DNA of 64,000 bases, from contig NZ_LT707409.1 in NCBI RefSeq assembly GCF_900156875.1, positions 2,703,057 to 2,767,056 of the forward strand. Reading direction: 5' to 3'. Positions 34,893 through 42,517 of the stretch are shown here, piece by piece. The stretch comes from Robertmurraya dakarensis. GTDB lineage: Bacteria; Bacillota; Bacilli; Bacillales; Cytobacillaceae. Below the pieces are notes generated by a model that saw only the letters and a program-made list of their open reading frames with translations, was not told where the DNA came from and did not search any database. The position numbers and the translations under genes were made by a program. Position 1 is the first letter of the stretch, and each line of letters opens with the position of its first letter.

Positions 34893-35531
34893 CTACTTTT
34901 TATTGAGGATGACCCCAATACAGTTTGCTCTTGCTAGTTCTAGTAATCTTTTAGCCTCTAATGCATCTTCTGCTTTGGTTTTCCCATTACCAAACACAAG
35001 GATCGTTGCTTCACATCTATTTGCTAAAATTCTTCCATCAGTTACGTCAAGTATGGGGGGAGAATCAAAAAGGACTATATCGTAACATTGTATTGCAGTG
35101 TGTATAAGCTGTTCCATTTCCCTTGATGCTAGTAACTCTGCAGGGTTTGATGGAATCTGACCTCCTGCAAGGATCTCTAAACCTTCAATTTCTGTTGATG
35201 TAATCGCTTCCTCCAAAGAACTGTTTGTTGATAAAATAGACGCTAAGCCTGCCTGGTTATCCTTAGAAAAAATAGTATGCAGAGAAGGTTTCCTTAGATC
35301 AGCATCAACAATTAATACTTTTCCGCCCTGTTGGGCCATTGATATTCCTAAATTAGTGACAGTTGTTGTCTTTCCCTCTCCATATCCTGGTGAGGCGATA
35401 AGCAATGTTCGATACTGTTTTTCAATGGAGGAAAAGTTTATATTCGTTCGAATCGTCCGGTATTGTTCAGAAATGATACTTCCCGGGTTCGTATAAGAAA
35501 TAAGGCTTTTATCCTTTTCTTTTAGCGCCAC
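34893..35531 (-). CDS. epsB: EpsB-like CpsD/CapB tyrosine kinase
   Basis: Cytoplasmic BY-kinase that works with the EpsA modulator to control chain length and export. Walker A SPGYGEGKTTT, Walker A' LIVDADLRKPSLH and Walker B DIVLFDSPPILDVTDGR are intact; SEQYRTIRTNINFSS precedes them. 212 residues. The chain stops right after GVILNKK, so the C-terminal tyrosine cluster that is the usual autophosphorylation tail of these kinases is missing. The start is GTG at 35531 with GAGAGGTG upstream, overlapping epsA by 23 bases. Confidence 0.92.
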   Translation of the reverse strand: MALKEKDKSLISYTNPGSIISEQYRTIRTNINFSSIEKQYRTLLIASPGYGEGKTTTVTNLGISMAQQGGKVLIVDADLRKPSLHTIFSKDNQAGLASILSTNSSLEEAITSTEIEGLEILAGGQIPSNPAELLASREMEQLIHTAIQCYDIVLFDSPPILDVTDGRILANRCEATILVFGNGKTKAEDALEAKRLLELARANCIGVILNKK

Positions 35532-36225
35532 TTTTTACACCTCTCCGTTTCTTTTCACTACGTTGACCAGGTTGAGTGTTGATATTTTTTTTGTCTATTT
35601 TCGATACATATCCGATCGCTGGGAGAGCTAAAAGCTGCTCGATTTCTCTTTCTGATTGAATTGTTTCATTTAAACTGTCTAAGAAAAGTACAACTCCGAT
35701 ACTAATAATGAATCCCGCTGCAAACCCGCCAATTATAAACTTAAGTATGGATACTGAATCTACGAATACTGGTGTACTGCTTACTTGAGCCTCAGATAGT
35801 ACTTTCGTTTCATACATTCCAAGAATACTGCCGAGTTGCTTTGTAAAATTGTTTGCTGTAGAGTTAGCGATTTCTGCGGCCAGCTCTGGATTAGAATCCA
35901 CTGCAAATATTTTTAAAATTCTCCCACCCTCGCTAGAGAAATCTATTTGACTATTTAACTCACTAGAGGATTTTGCTAAGCCTAGTTCCTCAACCACACT
36001 ATCTAATACAACAGGATCTCTTAAAATGACTTCTAATGTAGTATTTGCCCCGACTTCACCACTTAATAATATACTCGCTGAAGATTGATACCTAGGCGGC
36101 CCAGCTTCTAATGACAAACTATAAAGGCCTGCTAGTACTGTCGTGATAGCTGAAATGATTAAGATAAGCCGCATTCGCCTTTTAAGGACACCGAACAATA
36201 CTTTTAAATTTATTTCCTTTTGCAT
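35509..36225 (-). CDS. epsA: EpsA-like Wzz/CapA polysaccharide co-polymerase and kinase modulator
   Basis: Membrane protein of about 238 residues with two membrane segments: LILIISAITTVLAGLYSLSL near the start and FIIGGFAAGFIISIGVVLFL at about 165-187. An extracellular loop lies between them and a basic cytoplasmic tail (SEKKRRGVKSGAKRKG) follows. It activates the EpsB kinase and sets polymer length. ATG at 36225 has GGAGG five bases before it; the upstream TTG at 36237 overlaps that site. It is the first gene after a strong promoter at 36.4 kb, with a leader of about 165 bases carrying a second operator-like palindrome. Confidence 0.9.
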   Translation of the reverse strand: MQKEINLKVLFGVLKRRMRLILIISAITTVLAGLYSLSLEAGPPRYQSSASILLSGEVGANTTLEVILRDPVVLDSVVEELGLAKSSSELNSQIDFSSEGGRILKIFAVDSNPELAAEIANSTANNFTKQLGSILGMYETKVLSEAQVSSTPVFVDSVSILKFIIGGFAAGFIISIGVVLFLDSLNETIQSEREIEQLLALPAIGYVSKIDKKNINTQPGQRSEKKRRGVKSGAKRKG

Positions 36226-36284
36226 AGCAACCTCCAATTACCCCAGCCTATTAGCTTATTAAATCAGAATTACACCGGAGGAAC

Positions 36285-36300
36285 GTTCCATATAGAGAAC
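36285..36300. promoter_or_regulatory. Second SinR-like palindrome in the eps leader
   Basis: GTTCCATATAGAGAAC, with GTTC and GAAC ends and a TATA core. It lies about 90 bases downstream of the eps -10 and 60 bases before epsA. A second site could allow looping or a roadblock. Confidence 0.65.
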
Positions 36301-36393
36301 GATTAGGTAAAAAAATAAAACTTTCAATCCCCATATGAATAAATATTATGTAAAACTCTGATTATTTAGTACTTACGTCTCACTTATATATCT

Positions 36394-36422
36394 ATATTAA
36401 TTCTTTATAAAGAACATGTCAA
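36394..36422 (-). promoter_or_regulatory. Promoter of the eps operon with an operator in its spacer
   Basis: On the minus strand TTGACA (36417-36422) and TAATAT (36394-36399) are separated by exactly 17 bases. The spacer holds the palindrome GTTCTTTATAAAGAAT (36400-36415). A repressor bound there would directly block RNA polymerase. The half-site GTTCTTT equals the published SinR consensus GTTCTYT. Confidence 0.85.
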
Positions 36423-36503
36423 TGTTTTATTTCTGAGTTTTCAGATTATATGATGCTTTAGTATTTATATTATTTTGGATCAATTTACCTCCCAATTTAC
36501 CTC

Positions 36504-36989
36504 TTAACCATGGAACCTTCTCCAATGATTCCAATCCTTATTATGATAGCAATCTTTATCATGCGCCCAATGATGCTCATCATCGTCATCATGTTGTTCG
36601 CCTCCGTCATTAAAACAATTTGATCCATGGTTTTTTTTACCCCATCCAAAAGATTTTTTCCATATTTTCTCTGAGGTACATTCTTCATTTTCATCTTCCT
36701 CAGTATGATCCCACTTTTTCTTCCACCACCATTTCCATAAATCATCATCCCATTTTTCATATTTTTCTCCCGCATGGTCTTTATATTTATTATCATTCGT
36801 ATCATTTCCGTCAGTTTCATCCGAGTCATATGTTCCGTTATTAACGTAAGCAAGCACGATCTGTGTTAACCTTGAAAAAAAATAATGATCGTTTGTTCTA
36901 TCGTATCCTGATGACGCAAAAGTAGTAGAAGGTATTGTTAACAATCCAATTAAGAAGATCAATATACACAGTCTTTTAACCTTAATCAT
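36504..36989 (-). CDS. Secreted Trp/His/Asp/Lys-rich protein, candidate matrix component, unassigned
   Basis: 161-residue protein with a clear Sec signal peptide (MIKVKRLCILIFLIGLLTIP...TTFA). The mature part has a short ordinary segment (YFFSRLTQIVLAYVNNGTYDSD), then an unusual low-complexity region with 11 Trp, 11 His, three Cys and runs such as KWDDDLWKWWWKKKW and EQHDDDDEHHWAHDKD. I recognise no family. It is the only gene between the lasso cluster and epsA, has its own promoter and SinR-like half-sites, and a GGAGGTG ribosome-binding site. Metal binding or aromatic adhesion in the matrix is a guess. A Met-rich frame overlapping it on the same strand is a shadow. Confidence 0.85.
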   Translation of the reverse strand: MIKVKRLCILIFLIGLLTIPSTTFASSGYDRTNDHYFFSRLTQIVLAYVNNGTYDSDETDGNDTNDNKYKDHAGEKYEKWDDDLWKWWWKKKWDHTEEDENEECTSEKIWKKSFGWGKKNHGSNCFNDGGEQHDDDDEHHWAHDKDCYHNKDWNHWRRFHG

Positions 36990-37037
36990 TCCTATTCACC
37001 TCCGTTCCATTTTCACCTAACTCTCATTTCTTCAGTA

Positions 37038-37075
37038 GTTCTTATTATATCATCATATGAACCTTTATAAAGAAC
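37038..37075 (-). promoter_or_regulatory. Promoter region and SinR-like sites of the secreted W/H-rich protein gene
   Basis: A perfect -10 TATAAT (37044-37049) lies about 55 bases before the ATG; the -35 is weak. A full GTTCTTT half-site (37069-37075) begins GTTCTTTATAAAGGTT, overlapping the -35 region, and a second half-site AAGAAC (37038-37043) lies just downstream of the -10. Confidence 0.65.
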
Positions 37076-37097
37076 AATCCATCCTGCAAAATTCGAT

Positions 37098-37530
37098 TTA
37101 AATCGCCGAAATGACTTTTTCTAGCAGATTTTTAGCATCATTCCCATGGAAACCAAAATAGTTGCCTATTAACTTTACATATTCAACAATTTCTCATAAG
37201 CTCAACAGAGAAAAATGCATTTTCTGTTGTACTTTGCGCTTGTTTTTCAAGAATAATAGAATCAGCAGGAATCCCCAATTTCTGGGCACCTTCAAAGAGA
37301 TTATCCTCAGCCCCGTTAGAGATAATTAGATAAGGTGCATAGCCTTCCTTGTATAACTCTGATGCCTTCAGCAGCCGTTCTGTTCCTCCTCCACTTAACA
37401 CGATGATTACATCTGACTTTACTGGCTTTTCATCAAGAACAAGAAAGCTGCCTGCATTCTTTACCAGTGTAAAAACTACCACAATGACCAATATAAAAAA
37501 GGTTAATAGTATCCATTTATATTTATTCAT
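37098..37530 (-). pseudogene. YdcF/DUF218 family protein, broken
   Basis: The open part (37183-37530, 115 residues) has an N-terminal membrane segment, SDVIIVLSGGGTERLLKASELYKEGYAPYLIISNGAE and KQAQSTTENAF, the first half of a YdcF/DUF218 domain (usually about 190-200 residues). It stops at ELMRNC. In another frame immediately after comes EIVEYVKLIGNYFGFHGNDA...VISAI and a stop at 37098, which looks like the normal C-terminus. The middle of the domain is missing. Best explanation: an internal deletion with a frameshift. It is the last gene of the lasso cluster transcript. Confidence 0.65.
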
Positions 37531-37542
37531 GGTAATTCCTCT

Positions 37543-39345
37543 TTATTCTTGGTTCGCTAGTATTTGTTGATTTTCAAGAAGTTGGCTAAACAACCCTTTC
37601 TTTTCTGACGCCAGTCTTTTAAATCCGCCATTTTGAATGATTTCCCCTTGATCTAGGACAATTACCTGATCTGCGTGGTAAATAGTCGATAATCGATGGG
37701 CAATGACAATAATGGTCATGGTACCTTTAAGCCTTTCTAAAGCGTCTTGAATTCTACGTTCATTTTCCGTATCTAATGCACTTGTCGCTTCATCTAGAAT
37801 TAAAATGGCAGGCCTTCTTAAAATTGCTCTTGCAAGAACAATGCGCTGCCTCTCTCCTCCAGATAATCTGATCCCACGATCACCAATAAGGGTATCAAGT
37901 CCCTGTGGAAGTTTTTTGACAAACTCTGCGGCAGAAGAAAATTCAAGAGATTCCCAAATTTGTGTTTCACTGGCACTTTCGTCAATAATCATAAGATTTT
38001 CCCGGATTGTGGCATTGAATAAAAACGGGTCCTGTGGAACATAGCTAATACAACGCCTTAAGGATAAAAGATTGTCTTTTGTCAAAGGCACCCCATCAAT
38101 AAGGATTTCACCTTTTTCAGGTTGATTTAATCCCATTAATAAATCTATCAAAGTACTTTTTCCCGCCCCAGATTTACCGACAACGGCCGTCATTTTGTTA
38201 GCAGGGAATATCAGATTAATTCCTTTTAGTGCATAAGCAGGTTCATTTCTCATATAACGAAAAGATACATCACGGCAGTGTATACCTTCCACTATTTTTA
38301 TAGGAGGTACTCCTTGAAATGATAGGTGATCTATTTCCTTCGCCTCCCGTGATTGTGTCCTCAATTGAATTAAGGCATTCAATCCGGGAATGGTAGACGC
38401 TAACTGTTCAAGACTTGCCTGGATATTGGTCACTCGAGGCCATAATCTTGAGAATATCACCATAATAATCATGAGTTGAGCTGACTGCGCATGGAACAGA
38501 TACACAGATAAGAAAATAAAAATTGAAATAAGAACAGCTGATGCAATTTTGTAAAATAGCTGAGAGGTTGTTTTCAACGTTGTATAATTGACTTGTTCAT
38601 CATACATCCGCTGTGTGATAGCTCGGAACCACTCCATTCGGGATTGCTCCAATGTATTACTTTTAATATCCTTCATACCATTAAAATTGTCTGTTATACC
38701 AGCTAAGAAATTTCTCCCAATTTCAGAAGTATGGCTTCCAAGAACACGTGAACGTTTAATAAATCCTCTTGAAAAAAAGGCCAAGATTAAACCGCTTAAT
38801 AAGACAAAAAGAGTAATCTGTGGAGATAACAATAAAGCAATTCCCACCTGGATCACTGTAAAAATCAGAGCTGTAATAAGCTGCAGGAATGTATTGGTTC
38901 CTGCGCTTACACGTGCCAATTCAGCAGTAATCGTATTTATAAGATCCGATTTTCTTCTTTTTATATAAAAGTCCCAGTTTGCACGAAGCAAATCGTGATA
39001 GGTTTCTACTCGTAAATGTCTTGCAAAGCCGTGCTGAATCTTTACGTTCTTTATAGCAATATTTCTCTGAATAATATTTATTAAAATATTAGCTATTAAA
39101 AATAGAAACAGAATAAAAGATAGACCAAGTGTACTCGGAATCCCCTGGAGAAAGTCTAAGGATTTTATTATAGGGATTGATCCTGTATCTAAGTTAACCA
39201 CTCCACTATAGTTGATAACAGGGATTAAAAGTAATAAGGCAACTCCATCCAATAGACTAATCATGACCATTCCTAGGAGATTGATAAATAATTCGTTTCC
39301 TGAATATGCGTATAACTGTTTAAAAAAGTATAAGACCTGTTTCAT
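37543..39345 (-). CDS. Lasso peptide ABC exporter (PadeD/LasD-like)
   Basis: 600-residue fused ABC transporter: about six membrane segments over residues 15-330, then an ATPase domain with Walker A GKSGAGKST, signature LSGGERQR, Walker B LILDEATSALD and switch VIAHR. In lasso clusters the D protein exports the mature peptide and gives immunity. AGGAGGCTTTACAC precedes ATG. It follows the nucleotidyltransferase gene by 18 bases. With two precursor genes in the cluster it would have to export both products. Confidence 0.88.
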   Translation of the reverse strand: MKQVLYFFKQLYAYSGNELFINLLGMVMISLLDGVALLLLIPVINYSGVVNLDTGSIPIIKSLDFLQGIPSTLGLSFILFLFLIANILINIIQRNIAIKNVKIQHGFARHLRVETYHDLLRANWDFYIKRRKSDLINTITAELARVSAGTNTFLQLITALIFTVIQVGIALLLSPQITLFVLLSGLILAFFSRGFIKRSRVLGSHTSEIGRNFLAGITDNFNGMKDIKSNTLEQSRMEWFRAITQRMYDEQVNYTTLKTTSQLFYKIASAVLISIFIFLSVYLFHAQSAQLMIIMVIFSRLWPRVTNIQASLEQLASTIPGLNALIQLRTQSREAKEIDHLSFQGVPPIKIVEGIHCRDVSFRYMRNEPAYALKGINLIFPANKMTAVVGKSGAGKSTLIDLLMGLNQPEKGEILIDGVPLTKDNLLSLRRCISYVPQDPFLFNATIRENLMIIDESASETQIWESLEFSSAAEFVKKLPQGLDTLIGDRGIRLSGGERQRIVLARAILRRPAILILDEATSALDTENERRIQDALERLKGTMTIIVIAHRLSTIYHADQVIVLDQGEIIQNGGFKRLASEKKGLFSQLLENQQILANQE

Positions 39346-39363
39346 GTGTAAAGCCTCCTAGAA

Positions 39364-40533
39364 TCATGCTAGTTTTTTCGTTTTCCTCCATGCCCATAAG
39401 AATGGACGTAAAGGAAAATATAAAAAATGGAGCTTCTTTGGTAATGGGAAAGTTTCTATATCTGTATAATAGGGATGTAATATCGTTAGTAAATAAATAA
39501 ACCTTTGACTCTTTGACATTAACGTAAATAAATGTTTTGAATGATATTTTGCAATATCTTTAGGAACTGGATCTGAATGCAAGTTAATCATTCGTTCTAA
39601 GTAAAAAATAGCGTCCTGTGCCAGCTTTTTTGATTGCCTTGGTGTGGTGAGGACTACTGTTTCATTTGGTATTTTAGAATTTATAAGACTAGCTGATAAG
39701 ATCAATGCTTGCCCGGCAATATGTTCTGCTTTATGCATTCTCAATACCTTTAGCACGTTCTCCCATTTGAGATCCTTCATTAAGATTTGGTGGATATCGG
39801 TCAGCCAGCGCAGTCTCGACCATCCGTGACGAGCTCCATGGGAGACAAGAAAATAGAATAAGTCCTCATAGCCCAATGTATAGATTGGAGTATTCCCAAA
39901 CTCGGTTTCTCTTTTTCTCTTCCACAGCTCCTTAAACGATGGTTCTTTACTTGGAGCTGGATTCAGTCTCCAATGAATTTCAATTTTCGTTCCATTTTTA
40001 TGGTAATAAGTAAAATGATGGTGCCGCCATTTCCAGTCATTTAAAAATGATTTTATATATTCGTCTTTTTCGTATCCTATATTTATAAGGAGTTTCTCCG
40101 CAAGATGTAATGATTCAAGCGGTACGAGTATATCTAAATCTCCGCAAGTACGCTTCGATATATCTTCATACAAATCCGCTGCTAGAGTCGGCCCCTTTAG
40201 AAAAAGAGGGCGAATATCATTTTCCAAAAATAACTTGCTAATCCTATCCATTTCCCCACATAGATGAAGCATTCTGAAGGTATTTTCACGATAGGAATCT
40301 GCTAATGTTTGAAAAACGTTAGCGGGTACCAAACTGTTATTGTTTTTATTCAACTTGGAATATAGCAATGGATAAAGGCGATGGTGGAAAGCTTGCTGAA
40401 GAAATAACTCCCAGTCGATATCGACGTACCTTTCCTTAGGGATTTTCTCATGTTCTTCCGTTTTGAGGATTTCGAAGATAAGGTTTAGTTCGTTTGGAAT
40501 TTTGGTAGTGTTAAGATCCAGATTTTTCTCCAT
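39364..40533 (-). CDS. Nucleotidyltransferase-family protein of paeninodin-type lasso clusters
   Basis: 389-residue protein of the NTP_transf_5-like family, with FLKGPTLAADLYEDISKRTCGDLDILVPL carrying the metal-binding G-D-x-D pair and HHHFTYYHKNGTKIEIHWRLNP after it. Such N genes occur in Bacillales lasso clusters together with a kinase and are thought to take part in tailoring of the peptide's C-terminus; the exact reaction is unsettled to my knowledge. GAAGGGGAAAGCA precedes ATG, and the start overlaps the B2 gene by 23 bases. Confidence 0.8.
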   Translation of the reverse strand: MEKNLDLNTTKIPNELNLIFEILKTEEHEKIPKERYVDIDWELFLQQAFHHRLYPLLYSKLNKNNNSLVPANVFQTLADSYRENTFRMLHLCGEMDRISKLFLENDIRPLFLKGPTLAADLYEDISKRTCGDLDILVPLESLHLAEKLLINIGYEKDEYIKSFLNDWKWRHHHFTYYHKNGTKIEIHWRLNPAPSKEPSFKELWKRKRETEFGNTPIYTLGYEDLFYFLVSHGARHGWSRLRWLTDIHQILMKDLKWENVLKVLRMHKAEHIAGQALILSASLINSKIPNETVVLTTPRQSKKLAQDAIFYLERMINLHSDPVPKDIAKYHSKHLFTLMSKSQRFIYLLTILHPYYTDIETFPLPKKLHFLYFPLRPFLWAWRKTKKLA

Positions 40534-41008
40534 TGCTTTCCCCTTCTACTCGTTTATCACTAGCTCTGTTTGCAAACATACTAACAACCGTAAACTTTTC
40601 CATGCCTTCTGAACCTGACACGTAAAATGGACCACTTCGAAGCCAAGCATGAGCAATCATTTTTCCTGATTCATCTCTTGCTGTTCCCAAATAAAGAGTG
40701 CTATCAATGTGACGCCTATTTAGCATTCTCATACCTGCTATCGCCTTGACAAGACACTGACTCTCCCAAAAGGTATATCGGCTCATCAAGTGAATGGCAT
40801 GGGATACATTTTTAATGATTGCTTTATCTGATGTTAAATGAATAGTGGAAGTTTCATTCATATGTTCACCAAGGGAAGGAGCCACTTTCGAAAATGGGAG
40901 CAGCTTCAGAATACGTGCATACCCTAAGTAACAAAATGCCTCCATATAGAGCAACCTTGTCTCTGTTTTTATAGAAAAAAAGGCTAAGATCTTAGTTAAA
41001 ACATTCAT
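40511..41008 (-). CDS. Lasso peptide B2 leader protease (transglutaminase-like)
   Basis: 165-residue cysteine protease that removes the leader peptide so the cyclase can close the ring. Catalytic residues are visible as ESQCLVKAIAGMRMLNRR (Cys85) and MIAHAWLRSGPFYV (His120), the standard B2 core. An N-terminal helical part precedes it. AAGGGGATTATCCA stands before ATG. It lies 23 bases after the B1 gene, so this is a split B1/B2 system as in other Gram-positive lasso clusters. Confidence 0.92.
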   Translation of the reverse strand: MNVLTKILAFFSIKTETRLLYMEAFCYLGYARILKLLPFSKVAPSLGEHMNETSTIHLTSDKAIIKNVSHAIHLMSRYTFWESQCLVKAIAGMRMLNRRHIDSTLYLGTARDESGKMIAHAWLRSGPFYVSGSEGMEKFTVVSMFANRASDKRVEGESNGEKSGS

Positions 41009-41031
41009 TGGATAATCCCCTTAAATTTCCA

Positions 41032-41322
41032 TTAGGAAAATTGTATTAATCCTTCCGTATAGAGATGATTTAAAAAGGAGAGTACTTCCTCCTCGCATTC
41101 CTTTTTCCCTACCTCATAATTTTCCATAAGGGCTTTGACAATATCATTAACGACTATGGGAGTCTCTATCAAATCCCAAATAGCTCCGCCTATTTCTCCT
41201 AAATTGTAGTACTTACCATTGGAGATACTGAGCATCACTGTTTCACCGCCCATATCGGTTGCAATATTCCCCTTTACTTGTTTCACCGTTGTTTCTAATG
41301 ATAGTTTTGTGTTTGTCAGCAT
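41032..41322 (-). CDS. Lasso peptide B1 protein (PqqD-like RiPP recognition element)
   Basis: 96-residue PqqD-like domain that binds the leader peptide and presents it to the B2 protease. GGETVMLSISNGKYYNLGEIGGAIWDLIETP and VNDIVKALMENYEVGKKECEEEV give the winged-helix pattern. It is expected to bind the WxxPxLEVLEV segment of both precursors. AAAGGAAGTAGCAAAA precedes ATG, five bases after the kinase gene stop. Confidence 0.92.
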   Translation of the reverse strand: MLTNTKLSLETTVKQVKGNIATDMGGETVMLSISNGKYYNLGEIGGAIWDLIETPIVVNDIVKALMENYEVGKKECEEEVLSFLNHLYTEGLIQFS

Positions 41323-41327
41323 TTTTG

Positions 41328-42248
41328 CTACTTCCTTTCGATTGTATTTAATACGAGTGAAGTTAACTCATCTGCAGTAAATCGATCTTCAGGTCTCTGC
41401 AATTGATAGATTTTTATTTCATGAATAATGGCTGCTGTCATCTTAAAATGCCATTCCATTAATCCTAATGGCCCAATCATGAAGTTGCGGTATGTATGAT
41501 AATAGAGCGTATGCAATCGTTCGAGATGAAGGATAGGTGTCAAGTTAATATCTACTGAATTCGACTTGATTAATTCAAATACTCCTGCTAATGGCAAACA
41601 ATCCGTAGCAAATTTATCGGAAACAGGGACTGCAAATTTTGTTTCGCGATCGACAATTGGACGGAACTTTTCAGATGATATTCCAAACTGATTCAGACTT
41701 TCCTGCCACAACTTCTGTTGAGGATAAGAGGGGGTCACCATAGGAATCCCTTCGGCTGTTAGTGTCACAGGGATTACATCATCAGTTATCAGCCGTTTAC
41801 CTCGATTTATAAGAGCTGAAGCTAAAGTAGATTTACCTGCACCCGAATCCCCTACGATTAGATATGCTTTCCCATTCACTTCAATCGCACTGCCATGGAG
41901 AGGCAGGATTTTTCTCTGAAGCAGAATGGCGCCCATGCAAGTACCGAGAATATAAAGGCGAAGATAATCTTCAGTCGCATCTCTTAATGGTGAAACTAGA
42001 ATTTTATAACCATCCTGTACTATGAATGTCGCAATATTAGGTATCTGAAAAAGCACCGAACCTTCATCAATATAGAAGTAACGATTTGGTTCATTTACTT
42101 CTGCCCAGATCTCGGTTAAGTCCGCAAATTCTATTAAAATATCAATTTCTTTTTTAGTGTAAACCCATGGCAACTCAGGTAACGGAATTTCACTCATAAC
42201 ATTGAAACCGAATGCTTTATACACCTTCCCGTTTAAAGTTACTGTCAT
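41328..42248 (-). CDS. HPr kinase-like lasso peptide kinase (PadeK-like)
   Basis: 306-residue protein resembling HPr kinase: LHGSAIEVNGKAYLIVGDSGAGKST (Walker A 133-141) and RLITDDVIPV. In the paeninodin pathway the K enzyme phosphorylates the side chain of the C-terminal Ser of the precursor. Both precursors in this cluster end in Ser, so both are possible substrates. GGGGGTAGT precedes ATG. The N-terminal 110 residues hold a substrate-binding region unlike true HprK, which supports a RiPP role. Confidence 0.88.
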   Translation of the reverse strand: MTVTLNGKVYKAFGFNVMSEIPLPELPWVYTKKEIDILIEFADLTEIWAEVNEPNRYFYIDEGSVLFQIPNIATFIVQDGYKILVSPLRDATEDYLRLYILGTCMGAILLQRKILPLHGSAIEVNGKAYLIVGDSGAGKSTLASALINRGKRLITDDVIPVTLTAEGIPMVTPSYPQQKLWQESLNQFGISSEKFRPIVDRETKFAVPVSDKFATDCLPLAGVFELIKSNSVDINLTPILHLERLHTLYYHTYRNFMIGPLGLMEWHFKMTAAIIHEIKIYQLQRPEDRFTADELTSLVLNTIERK

Positions 42249-42326
42249 ACTACCCCCATGCTTTCTTGTGATATTTTACCCTTACACCCTCCATGATTGG
42301 GTATAAGGGTAAGTCATCTAAATAAC

Positions 42327-42503
42327 TTAACTCCCTAGTCCTGGTTTACAGCTCGCATTTGATGTCTCACTACTCTGATTACCATTCATATTTCCATTAT
42401 GCTCTCCAACATCAAAACAATCCGGAACTGCATTCCCATTTCCGTTGAAGGTCATCCTAACCTCAAGTACCTCTAACCTCGGTACTTTCCATTGTCTCCT
42501 CAT
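42327..42503 (-). CDS. Lasso peptide precursor 2 (58 residues, long core with two Cys)
   Basis: Leader MRRQWKVPRLEVLEVRMTF (19 residues) has the W-x-x-P-x-L-E-V-L recognition segment and Thr at -2. The predicted core starts NGNGNAVPD, so a ring Asn1-Asp9 is possible, followed by CFDVGEHNGNMNGN and ends with KPGLGS. It is about 39 residues, long for a lasso peptide, with Cys10 and Cys33 and a C-terminal Ser. ATG at 42503 has GGGAGGTG before it; the upstream TTG at 42521 overlaps that site. The gene follows its cyclase by 14 bases. Confidence 0.85.
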   Translation of the reverse strand: MRRQWKVPRLEVLEVRMTFNGNGNAVPDCFDVGEHNGNMNGNQSSETSNASCKPGLGS

Positions 42504-42517
42504 TCGTTCACCTCCCT

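Noticed and set aside
36497-36853. 118-codon Met/Lys-rich frame overlapping the W/H-rich secreted protein gene
   Set aside because: Extreme Met content and no own ribosome-binding site; the overlapping frame has a signal peptide and GGAGGTG, so this one is a shadow.
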